From an uncultured Clostridia bacterium (GTDB lineage Bacteria > Bacillota > Clostridia > Oscillospirales > Ruminococcaceae), in NCBI GenBank assembly GCA_938014915.1, contig CALLQQ010000040.1, positions 1-12,423 of the forward strand: a stretch of 12,423 nt of DNA, in the 5' to 3' direction. The notes under the pieces are model-generated. The model ran no database searches and was not told where the DNA came from. It worked only from the letters and a program-made list of their open reading frames with translations. Shown here piece by piece: positions 1-6,816 of the stretch; positions within the stretch are counted from its first letter, which is position 1; every line of letters starts with the position of its first letter. The position numbers were made by a program, and so were the translations under genes.

Positions 1-20
1 TTTTGTTAACAATTCCTACT

Positions 21-1862
21 TCAGAGATAGAGTTTAGATTGGGCTTGCCACATCTCACTATATAGTGAATCTTTCTGCTCTAAAAGATGTTCGTGCGCTC
101 CCTCCTGTACAATGCGCCCATCATCTATTACAAGAATCCTATCACAGAATCTACATGCTGATAGCCTATGCGATATGTAAATCGCCGTTTTATCAAGAGA
201 GTATTTATTGAAATTCTCGTATATTTCTGCCTCCGATATAGCATCAAGTGCGGAAGATGGCTCATCTAAAATCATAATGGGAGAATTTGAATATAAGCAT
301 CTTGCGATTGCTATCTTCTGTGCTTCCCCACCTGAACATTCGATGGCATTCGCATCATAATCATGGTAAAGCACCGTATCAAGACCTTTATCCAACGTTC
401 CGAGCCGATTAGAAAATCCCGATTGAAGGAGTGCCTGCTCCGCCCTTTCACTATCATATTCATCTGCTAGGGCAAGATTCTCCCCGATTGAGAACGAAAA
501 TAGCTTAAAGTCCTGAAAAATAGCAGAAACTATCTCCCTATATTCCGAATCGGGTATCGTCCAAATATCCCTGCCGCGAACATAAATTTTGCCCGAATCC
601 GGTTTATAAAGCTTACATAGCAATTTTATGGCGGTAGTTTTCCCTGCGCCATTTTTGCCAACGATAGCGATCTTTTCGCCCGCCATTATTGTGAGCGATA
701 TATCATCAAGTATTAGCTTATCGGACTCACTATATTGGAATGATACATGACGGAACTCTATTAAAGGCGCATTATCTGCAATTTGGGCGCTCACATCACT
801 GTCAGAATAGTCTTGCTCTACAATTGGCATCGACAACAATTTCATACTATGAGTGAGCCTACTTTCTAGAACTGCGAATTCGCCTATTGTGAAAGATAGA
901 CTTGTTACATTGCTAATCAGCCTTTGCACGGTATTTACATAGAATAGCACATTACCAAGAGAAATATATTTAAGATACGCCATTATAGCGACTAATGCAT
1001 ATACGACACCACTAACGATGCCCGTGCTAACCGCTGATGTCGCATGGGGTAGTCCCGTGATTAATGCTACCTGCTTGAAGTTCCTACTCATTCGCCCGTG
1101 CATATCGGTAAGTTCCTCGTTAATCATATCGGCACTATCATAGATACGAATATCCTTACCCATGCCATAATTGTAAACAACCCTATTTGCAATGTACATC
1201 GCCAGTCTATTACCTGTCGTCATTTCATCATATAGTGATGGCAATTTATACTGCACTTTCCTTTGCACTATTCTTGTGATTTTTAATGTAATTGTCGTGA
1301 TTACAATTACTAATATGAATGGTGGTAGTAGAAAAACTAACTTGCTATCCCCCGATATAATTACCTGAGCTATCAATACGCACAATGCTGCAATGGCGAA
1401 AACGCTCATAATAATACTATCAAAAAGGCTGGTGAAATTCCCTATCAGGGCATTGAATGTACCCATGTTATCATCGCTGAATCTTACCTGATTTCGTAAA
1501 TCCTCAAACTGCGAAGTTTCAACATCTTCATAAGCAATGTTGAATACTGCCTGTGTTTTAGATTGCTGGTATTTATGCTTTAAATAGAATTGATTCTTAT
1601 TTATTATCCTATTCAAAATCATCATAATTATTGCAAATAATGCATCTATTATAACCATGAATAACACCGTTTTAACAATATCTCTCGACGGCACTTTATC
1701 GAACAATTTATCCACTATCAAGGCAACCATATATGTACTGAAAAAGTATGCGGCTCCGCTTATGATGGACTGCGTTAATATGTAGTATAGAATAGATGAA
1801 TCATACTTGCTAATAAGGGAGGATAGCTCTTTTATCCTGCCTTTATTTATACGTCTTGCCAT
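21..1862 (-). CDS. ABC half-transporter (membrane domain + ATPase), subunit 1
   Basis: Predicted inner-membrane exporter half: an N-terminal transmembrane domain (about residues 20-330, several long hydrophobic helices) followed by a nucleotide-binding domain. In the 613-residue form, Walker A GKNGAGKTT is at 402-410, the Q-loop Q at about 450, the signature at 509-513, Walker B ILDEP with the catalytic Glu at 533-534, and the switch His in ISHRLS at 565. The signature reads CSGGE rather than LSGGQ, while the catalytic Glu is kept. The ATG at 1862 was chosen over the upstream in-frame ATG at 1961 because the restored upstream gene ends in TGA at 1866-1864, one base before it, with GGTGAG just upstream. 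The upstream extension would lie wholly inside the neighbour. The tight spacing implies translational coupling and a heterodimer with the neighbour. The substrate (peptide, lipid or drug) cannot be told; no C39 peptidase domain is present. Confidence 0.9.
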   Translation of the reverse strand: MARRINKGRIKELSSLISKYDSSILYYILTQSIISGAAYFFSTYMVALIVDKLFDKVPSRDIVKTVLFMVIIDALFAIIMMILNRIINKNQFYLKHKYQQSKTQAVFNIAYEDVETSQFEDLRNQVRFSDDNMGTFNALIGNFTSLFDSIIMSVFAIAALCVLIAQVIISGDSKLVFLLPPFILVIVITTITLKITRIVQRKVQYKLPSLYDEMTTGNRLAMYIANRVVYNYGMGKDIRIYDSADMINEELTDMHGRMSRNFKQVALITGLPHATSAVSTGIVSGVVYALVAIMAYLKYISLGNVLFYVNTVQRLISNVTSLSFTIGEFAVLESRLTHSMKLLSMPIVEQDYSDSDVSAQIADNAPLIEFRHVSFQYSESDKLILDDISLTIMAGEKIAIVGKNGAGKTTAIKLLCKLYKPDSGKIYVRGRDIWTIPDSEYREIVSAIFQDFKLFSFSIGENLALADEYDSERAEQALLQSGFSNRLGTLDKGLDTVLYHDYDANAIECSGGEAQKIAIARCLYSNSPIMILDEPSSALDAISEAEIYENFNKYSLDKTAIYISHRLSACRFCDRILVIDDGRIVQEGAHEHLLEQKDSLYSEMWQAQSKLYL

Positions 1863-1863
1863 A

Positions 1864-2156
1864 TCACTCACCCACCCTCGAAGATAATTTATCATCATAA
1901 TATTTACTTTGCGCATTGAACATTTTCGCATAATCAGCACAAGAGTGCAATAAATTCGCATGTTTGTCGCTTGCTTTAATGTCGCCGCCGTCCATGAATA
2001 GAACTCTATCGCAGAACTTCGTACTGGCTAGTCTATGCGATACAAAAATAGATGTCTTGCCCCTTACCAGCTCATTATATTTATTATATAAATTCTCCTC
2101 TGCTAGTGGATCAAGTGCGGCGGTCGGTTCATCAAGTAGGAATGCTGGAGCATCTT
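1864..2156 (-). pseudogene. Frame-shifted C-terminal end of ABC subunit 2
   Basis: From the GAT codon at 2154 this frame reads without a stop for 96 codons to TGA at 1866-1864. It contains Walker B and D-loop FLLDEPTAALDP and the switch-His motif FVSHRLAS, then a normal NBD tail. These are exactly the elements missing from the main frame, and they begin at the residue where the main frame loses similarity. The end lies one base before the ATG of the next gene, as expected for the original operon. It carries no start codon or ribosome site of its own. Confidence 0.88.
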
Positions 2157-3686
2157 ATATAACGCCCTCGCTATCAGCAACTTTTGAATTTGACCGCCGG
2201 ATAGCTCAATTCCATCTTCGTGTGCCGCCTTTATCATTCTAGAATTGAGATTCACATCATCTTCAGTTAGACCGGCATTATTCAAACATTCGCTCACCCT
2301 ATCATAGTCAATTTGCGCATTGGGGAGCATTGCAACATTGCCCGCAACGGTGAACGGGAATAGCACAAATTCCTGAAATACTACTGAAAATATCTTGAAA
2401 ACTTCTCTAGATTCAATATCGTGGATTGCATAGTTATTGATATATATTTCTCCGCTCGTCGGCTTATATAAACCGCAAATTAACTTAATTAAAGTTGATT
2501 TACCTGCGCCATTCGCCCCGACAAGGGCGACTTTCTCCCCAGCTTTTATTTTCAATGTTAAGTTACGAATTATATATGGCGAATCTTCGCTATATTTAAA
2601 CGATATATTATCGCAAAATATCGTTACGGGTTCGTTCCCTATCTTGTCCATTAAATTAATCGCCTTTAGACTCCTATTATCATCTTCAAGGAATTCCCGT
2701 ATTAAGGTGACATCTTTACTCCCGGCCGACAAGGTATTCCAAACACCGAAGAACCTATTCACTTGAATTGAAAGCTGAGAAATCAATCCAATAATGAAGA
2801 TGAACTCTGAAATAGATATCCACCCTTTAATAACTGCAAATACTGCGTATCCGTTAATGCATATATCATAAGCAAGGTTAAGTGATATCCTAGCAATATT
2901 AATTCCAGTCACTTTTTTCTGTTCTTTCTCGAACCAGTAGCCTCTTTCTTTAATAAAGGATTCCAGCTTATTAATGAGCCAAGATGAGCAATTGAATGCC
3001 CTGATATCTTTTGCATATTCGTTTGTGGTGAGCTTGCCATTCATGTAGTTTATTTTCTTTTCGGATAGGGCGGATTGCTCTCTATTCTTGCGGATATAGT
3101 TGTTTATTATCTGGCTGAATCCCATATGTATTAAAGATGTTATTATAACTATTATCACTATCATAATGTGCAGTCTTTGTATTATCGTAATAAAAGATAT
3201 GATGCTTATTATCGCAACAAAAAGATCTTTCATACCATAATGAATTGCATTCACACCAACGGAGGTATCGCTACCGTAAATTATGTTCAAGATTTTATCT
3301 ATCTTAACTTGCATCTTTGAATTCTCTAGCTTTTGATAGTCGCATTCCATTACTTTATTATCAATATATAGAATGAACTTCTGTCGGCAATCCGATTGTC
3401 TTGCTGTGTAAAGACCGTTAAAGTAGGAATTGAGCAAATCAAGTATGCCGATACCTGCTACTAATACCGCTATCCCTATCAGAATCTTTGCAATATCCCA
3501 TGAATTTTCAAGCCCACGTGCCACCAGCGACGGTAGATATGTAGATAATATCGAATTAAGTGCCGCCATTATTGATAAAGACGCCGCTATAAATATTATA
3601 GATGGGTAGTTCCTGAATGCATCTTTGATTACATAAATGCAGTTGCTAAAAGTGCTATACTTTGGTGTGGTCCCACTTTTATTCAT
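2103..3686 (-). CDS. ABC half-transporter subunit 2, reading frame cut off before Walker B
   Basis: First gene of the ABC operon: an N-terminal membrane domain (hydrophobic helices from about residue 28 to 310), then an ATPase domain with Walker A GANGAGKST at residues 390-398, Q-loop Q at 438 and a canonical LSGGQ at 495-499. The start at 3686 (MNKSGTT...) has AAGGAG six bases upstream and is preferred over the in-frame ATG at 3710. After residue 511 (the K of ARALYK) the frame runs into unrelated residues and stops at 2103. Walker B, the D-loop and the switch His lie in the next frame (1864-2154). Adding one base near 2153-2156 gives a normal 607-residue half-transporter. As written, the product could not hydrolyse ATP. 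It is either a real frameshift mutation or a sequencing error. It pairs with the downstream half-transporter. Confidence 0.85.
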   Translation of the reverse strand: MNKSGTTPKYSTFSNCIYVIKDAFRNYPSIIFIAASLSIMAALNSILSTYLPSLVARGLENSWDIAKILIGIAVLVAGIGILDLLNSYFNGLYTARQSDCRQKFILYIDNKVMECDYQKLENSKMQVKIDKILNIIYGSDTSVGVNAIHYGMKDLFVAIISIISFITIIQRLHIMIVIIVIITSLIHMGFSQIINNYIRKNREQSALSEKKINYMNGKLTTNEYAKDIRAFNCSSWLINKLESFIKERGYWFEKEQKKVTGINIARISLNLAYDICINGYAVFAVIKGWISISEFIFIIGLISQLSIQVNRFFGVWNTLSAGSKDVTLIREFLEDDNRSLKAINLMDKIGNEPVTIFCDNISFKYSEDSPYIIRNLTLKIKAGEKVALVGANGAGKSTLIKLICGLYKPTSGEIYINNYAIHDIESREVFKIFSVVFQEFVLFPFTVAGNVAMLPNAQIDYDRVSECLNNAGLTEDDVNLNSRMIKAAHEDGIELSGGQIQKLLIARALYKMLQHSYLMNRPPHLIH

Positions 3687-3712
3687 TTTATTCTCCTTGA
3701 AATGATACAATG

Positions 3713-3742
3713 ATTATGTAGCCAATTCGTTATCTACATAAT
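3713..3742 (-). repeat. Inverted repeat in the ABC operon leader
   Basis: ATTATGTAG at 3713-3721 and CTACATAAT at 3734-3742 are perfect 9-base arms around a 12-base loop. In the leader RNA (predicted start near 3774) this hairpin would sit about 20 bases upstream of the AAGGAG ribosome site of the first ABC gene. It has no T-run, so it is not a simple terminator. It may be an operator or a leader structure affecting stability or translation. Confidence 0.5.
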
Positions 3743-3780
3743 TGTAAGTTATCGTTAAACATTGGTTAATCTTTAATGTA

Positions 3781-3809
3781 ATTTTACTATGTTAAAATAA
3801 GTATGTCAA
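3781..3809 (-). promoter_or_regulatory. Sigma-A-type promoter of the ABC operon
   Basis: On the minus strand, TTGACA (3809-3804) and TAAAAT (3786-3781) are separated by exactly 17 bases. Transcription would start near 3774, giving a leader of nearly 90 bases before the ATG at 3686. The -35 box is a perfect consensus. Confidence 0.75.
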
Positions 3810-3820
3810 GTAACAGTTAC
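3810..3820. promoter_or_regulatory. Palindrome GTAACAGTTAC next to the ABC promoter -35 box (possible operator)
   Basis: A perfect 11-base palindrome (5-base arms, single central base) directly abuts the -35 hexamer of the leftward ABC promoter. It lies about 30 bases upstream of the -35 box of the divergent PLD promoter. The position fits a regulator binding site, but no regulator gene lies beside it. It is short enough that chance is possible. Confidence 0.35.
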
Positions 3821-3851
3821 CCAACATTTGATTTTGTCGGCTTGTAGAATT

Positions 3852-3880
3852 TTGACTACATATAACTTGTGAGTTATAAT
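3852..3880 (+). promoter_or_regulatory. Sigma-A-type promoter of the PLD-family gene
   Basis: TTGACT (3852-3857) and a perfect TATAAT (3875-3880) are separated by 17 bases. The predicted start near 3887 leaves a short leader of about 24 bases. This promoter is divergent from the ABC operon promoter; the two -35 boxes are 42 bases apart. Confidence 0.75.
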
Positions 3881-3910
3881 AAACTAAGCAACGATGAAAG
3901 GGTTTAAGAA

Positions 3911-5374
3911 ATGAAATCTCAATTAACGATAAAATTACTATTAAAGAATATGTTTCGCTTTACAATAATAGCAGCAATTATATGGGTTATATACGCATTC
4001 ACTACTGGTGTATTGCTTTTCATCAAACATAAGAAGGTATCCAGCGAATATATTGCAAAATCCTCTTCCATTGATTATTATTCTGACGAAACCGGTCCGG
4101 ATAGAGTTGTACTAATTGAAGATCCGTTAGAATCGGGACTCGCTAGGATGGGGATAATTCGTGATGCGCAAACAAGCCTAAACATCGCATATTTCTCCAT
4201 TGATTCGGGTGAATCCTCCGAATTGTTTTTCGCCGCATTGCTCGATGCTGCCGATAGAGATGTGCAGGTTAACCTATTATTAGATGGGATGTTCCACGGT
4301 ATTAAAGGTGAGCTGAAGTCGATTTTCTATGCCTTAATGATGCATCCTAATATTGATATTAAGCTATATGAACCGCTCAGTCTAATCACGCCTTGGACGA
4401 TTAATAATAGAATGCACGATAAATACATAATTGCCGATAATGAAATCGGCATGATTGGCGGCAGGAATATAGGTGATAAATACTTCAATCCTGACTGGTA
4501 TACGAAAGCAGTAACAAACGATAGGGACGTTATCATAATTAATACCGAATCCGATGAATCGGCAAGTGTTATTAATGAGATGACCAGCTACTTTAATGAA
4601 ATTTGGAGCCACGAATATTCTGAAGATTTGAGCATCAGGTTAAATAAATTCCGACAGAAAAAGGGAACCGAAAAGCAAAGGGAGTTAGCCGATAAACTAG
4701 CACAGGCAAAGGAACTCCATCAGGATACAATGTTGCAGTATTCGCGGCTATTAGATATATCCGTTCCTACAAATAAGATAACTTTTATTCACAATCCGAT
4801 AACGAGGTTTTCTAAAGAGCCATGGTGCTGGTATGAGTTAACTAAGCTGATGAAATCGGCAAAAAGCTCAATCTTTGTACAAAGTCCTTATTTTGTGCCT
4901 AGTAAAGCCATGACAAAAAGCTATTTAGATGGCATCGATACCAAAAATATCGATGTATTTATTCTGACGAATTCCCTAGCTAGCACACCTAACTACCCAG
5001 CTTTCTCAGGTTATATTAATCATAGGAAAAGGCTGGTCGACAGCGGTATTACTATCTTTGAATATCAGTCAAAAGATTCAATACACGCAAAGGCATTCAC
5101 TATTGATAATGATTTGTTGGCAATTGGCACATTTAATGTGGATCCTAGGAGTGCATTTTTAAGCACGGAATCCATGGTGGTAATCCACAGTGCTGAAGCC
5201 GCCGAAAAGCTTGACGATGGGTTAATGCAATATATAGAAGAGAGCCTTGTTGTTGGTGAGGACTATGAGTATATTCAAAGTGATAGCATTGAGGAAGTAC
5301 CCGTTAATATTGTAAAGAGGGCGGCGGTAACTATTCTATCCTATATTGTAAGATTGTTTGAATTTCTATTGTAA
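3911..5374 (+). CDS. Membrane-anchored phospholipase D / cardiolipin-synthase-like protein
   Basis: 487-residue PLD-superfamily protein. One hydrophobic N-terminal segment (about residues 14-37) anchors it in the membrane. Two HKD catalytic motifs follow: HDKYIIAD...GGRN at 169-186 (H169, K171, D176, N186) and HAKAFTID...GTFN at 392-409 (H392, K394, D399, N409). The GGRNIGDKYF and DPRSAFLSTE contexts resemble the ClsC/YmdC type of cardiolipin synthase rather than a nuclease. The C-terminus (about 464-487) is a second hydrophobic or amphipathic helix. The expected role is phosphatidyl transfer in phospholipid metabolism; a related PLD activity cannot be excluded. AAAGG eight bases upstream supports the start. 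It is monocistronic, with its own promoter and a hairpin terminator after the stop. Confidence 0.88.
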   Translation: MKSQLTIKLLLKNMFRFTIIAAIIWVIYAFTTGVLLFIKHKKVSSEYIAKSSSIDYYSDETGPDRVVLIEDPLESGLARMGIIRDAQTSLNIAYFSIDSGESSELFFAALLDAADRDVQVNLLLDGMFHGIKGELKSIFYALMMHPNIDIKLYEPLSLITPWTINNRMHDKYIIADNEIGMIGGRNIGDKYFNPDWYTKAVTNDRDVIIINTESDESASVINEMTSYFNEIWSHEYSEDLSIRLNKFRQKKGTEKQRELADKLAQAKELHQDTMLQYSRLLDISVPTNKITFIHNPITRFSKEPWCWYELTKLMKSAKSSIFVQSPYFVPSKAMTKSYLDGIDTKNIDVFILTNSLASTPNYPAFSGYINHRKRLVDSGITIFEYQSKDSIHAKAFTIDNDLLAIGTFNVDPRSAFLSTESMVVIHSAEAAEKLDDGLMQYIEESLVVGEDYEYIQSDSIEEVPVNIVKRAAVTILSYIVRLFEFLL

Positions 5375-5423
5375 TTCCTAGTTATTAAGTGAAATAATCG
5401 GATTTCATGTATTTATAATAAGT

Positions 5424-5469
5424 ATGGAACAAGGTGCGACAATGTCGCACCTTGTTCCATTTAAATTTT
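5424..5469 (+). terminator. Rho-independent terminator of the PLD-family gene
   Basis: Perfect inverted repeat with 18-base arms and one central base at 5424-5460 (core GGTGCGAC/GTCGCACC), followed on the plus strand by TTAAATTTT. It lies 50 bases after the PLD stop. The convergent hydroxylase operon ends on the other side, and the stem would also form in its transcript. The minus-strand flank has no T-run, so it is mainly a plus-strand terminator. Confidence 0.8.
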
Positions 5470-5497
5470 GATGTGTATTTACAGACGTATCAAAATT
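5464..5497 (-). repeat. AT-rich inverted repeat overlapping the end of the [2Fe-2S] subunit gene
   Basis: AATTTTGAT (5464-5472) and ATCAAAATT (5489-5497) are perfect 9-base arms around a 16-base loop. The right arm overlaps the TAA stop at 5496-5498. It could form a weak 3'-end hairpin on the hydroxylase transcript just before the strong stem at 5424-5460. It is AT-rich and lacks a GC core. Confidence 0.3.
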
Positions 5498-5990
5498 ACT
5501 GGTTCGCCTTATTACTCAATGTATCGTCATACATTAATTTCACTGCGGAACGTATTTCTTGATAGCTTGTGCATCGACAGATGTTGGATTGTAGCCATTC
5601 CTCTACTTCAATTTCCGCCGGCATAATTGGTTTCTGCGTTCTTAAAGCATGCAATACCATCAAAAAGCCCGATGTGCAATACCCGCATTGAAAGGCATTC
5701 GCATCTACGAATGCCTTTTGAACTTTGTCCATTCCCCCTAGCCCTTCTACCGTCAGAATTTCATGACCCTGTGCCTCGACCGCAAGCATTAAACATGATT
5801 TCATGGGGAGCCCATCTACCGCAATTGTACAGGCACCGCAATCTCCATTCAGGCATCCCGGCTTTGCGGATGTAAGACCGAGTTGCTCCCTCAATACATC
5901 TAGTAATGTGTCGGAGGGGCGCACAGTTACCTCATGCATCTCCCCGTTTACATTTAGCGATATTATCGATTTACCTCTATATTCTACCAT
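5496..5990 (-). CDS. Molybdenum hydroxylase [2Fe-2S] subunit (xanthine dehydrogenase family)
   Basis: 164-residue electron-transfer subunit carrying two [2Fe-2S] clusters. The plant-ferredoxin-like cluster uses C46, C51, C54 and C66 (GCLNGDCGACT...C). The second uses C102, C105, C138 and C140 (CGYC...CRC). All eight ligands are present and the length is typical of stand-alone small subunits. It passes electrons from the Moco site to the FAD subunit. The ATG at 5990 has AGAGGTG at suitable distance, and the gene overlaps the end of the FAD-subunit gene by 14 bases, indicating coupled translation. It is the last gene of the operon. The family is certain; the substrate of the enzyme (xanthine, another purine or another N-heterocycle) is not. 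Confidence 0.93.
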   Translation of the reverse strand: MVEYRGKSIISLNVNGEMHEVTVRPSDTLLDVLREQLGLTSAKPGCLNGDCGACTIAVDGLPMKSCLMLAVEAQGHEILTVEGLGGMDKVQKAFVDANAFQCGYCTSGFLMVLHALRTQKPIMPAEIEVEEWLQSNICRCTSYQEIRSAVKLMYDDTLSNKANQ

Positions 5991-6816
5991 TCTCCCACCT
6001 CTTTAATATTTCTAATAAAGTGTTTTCCAACACAAAAAGGCGATACTCTCCCGAACTTTCCCCATCGGAATGGACTTCATCGGGTAATAATGATATTGCC
6101 CGCCTAGCCCGATTCTTAATCGAATTGCTCCTATCATTCAGTACCTTTTCAATTTTTTTACTCCTGAATGGGAAAGAACACACTCCCGAAAATGCTATTC
6201 GAATATAGTCGCCTTTTATAATGGCGGCAATGCTGATGAGGGGGTAATCTATTTTTTCGTTCGCCGTTTTCTTAATATGAAAATAGGGAGCTGACAATGC
6301 CCAAATAGGAATATGAATCTTTACTATCATCTCACTAGAGGATAGCTGCATTCGTCCATTGAATACACTATCGAATGGAACTTTCCTCTTGCCATCTTTC
6401 CCGTATAATGTGATGTGCGCATCGGAGAGTAATAAGGGTAGGCTTGTTTCACGGTAAATTATCGAGCCGCATAAATTCCCACCTAGAGTAATTCTGCACT
6501 GGTTAGTATGATCGGCTATCCTACCGCAAGATAGCTTCATCAATGGGAAAAGATTCGATTCACTTATTTGATAGAGTGTGCATACTGAACCTATATTCAG
6601 ATGCTTTTTATCAATTATCAGATCCGAGCATTCGGGGATATTCTTAATATCGATAACGGCGCTCGGCTCTATACTGCCGACACGTGACATTGATATTATT
6701 TCGCTCCCCCCTGCATAGTAAAGAGCATCTCCCCCTTTAGATTCCGCCTGTAAAAAAGCATCTACTGCATCATCTAATGTAGCGGGGCGATAATAATCAA
6801 AATCGAATGCTATCAT
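5977..6816 (-). CDS. Molybdenum hydroxylase FAD-binding subunit
   Basis: 279 residues with the FAD-binding domain of the CO-dehydrogenase/xanthine-dehydrogenase medium subunit. AGGSEI at 35-40 matches the first flavin loop (usual AGGTDL) and TLGGNLCGS at 110-118 matches the second (usual TIGGN). The C-terminal domain follows from about 175. It accepts electrons from the [2Fe-2S] subunit and passes them to NAD+ or another acceptor. Its ATG overlaps the stop of the Moco-subunit gene in an ATGA, with GGAGG nine bases upstream. Length is normal for the family. Confidence 0.92.
   Translation of the reverse strand: MIAFDFDYYRPATLDDAVDAFLQAESKGGDALYYAGGSEIISMSRVGSIEPSAVIDIKNIPECSDLIIDKKHLNIGSVCTLYQISESNLFPLMKLSCGRIADHTNQCRITLGGNLCGSIIYRETSLPLLLSDAHITLYGKDGKRKVPFDSVFNGRMQLSSSEMIVKIHIPIWALSAPYFHIKKTANEKIDYPLISIAAIIKGDYIRIAFSGVCSFPFRSKKIEKVLNDRSNSIKNRARRAISLLPDEVHSDGESSGEYRLFVLENTLLEILKRWENGRI

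Noticed and set aside
2140..2170. Programmed -1 ribosomal frameshifting in the ABC gene
   Set aside because: The junction TTATATAAGATGC contains no X-XXY-YYZ slippery heptamer, and I saw no clear downstream stem. A missing base explains it more simply.
1964..2242. Rightward open frame of 92 codons overlapping the ABC gene
   Set aside because: It is antisense to the conserved Walker B region of the frameshifted ABC gene, with composition and position fully explained as a shadow.
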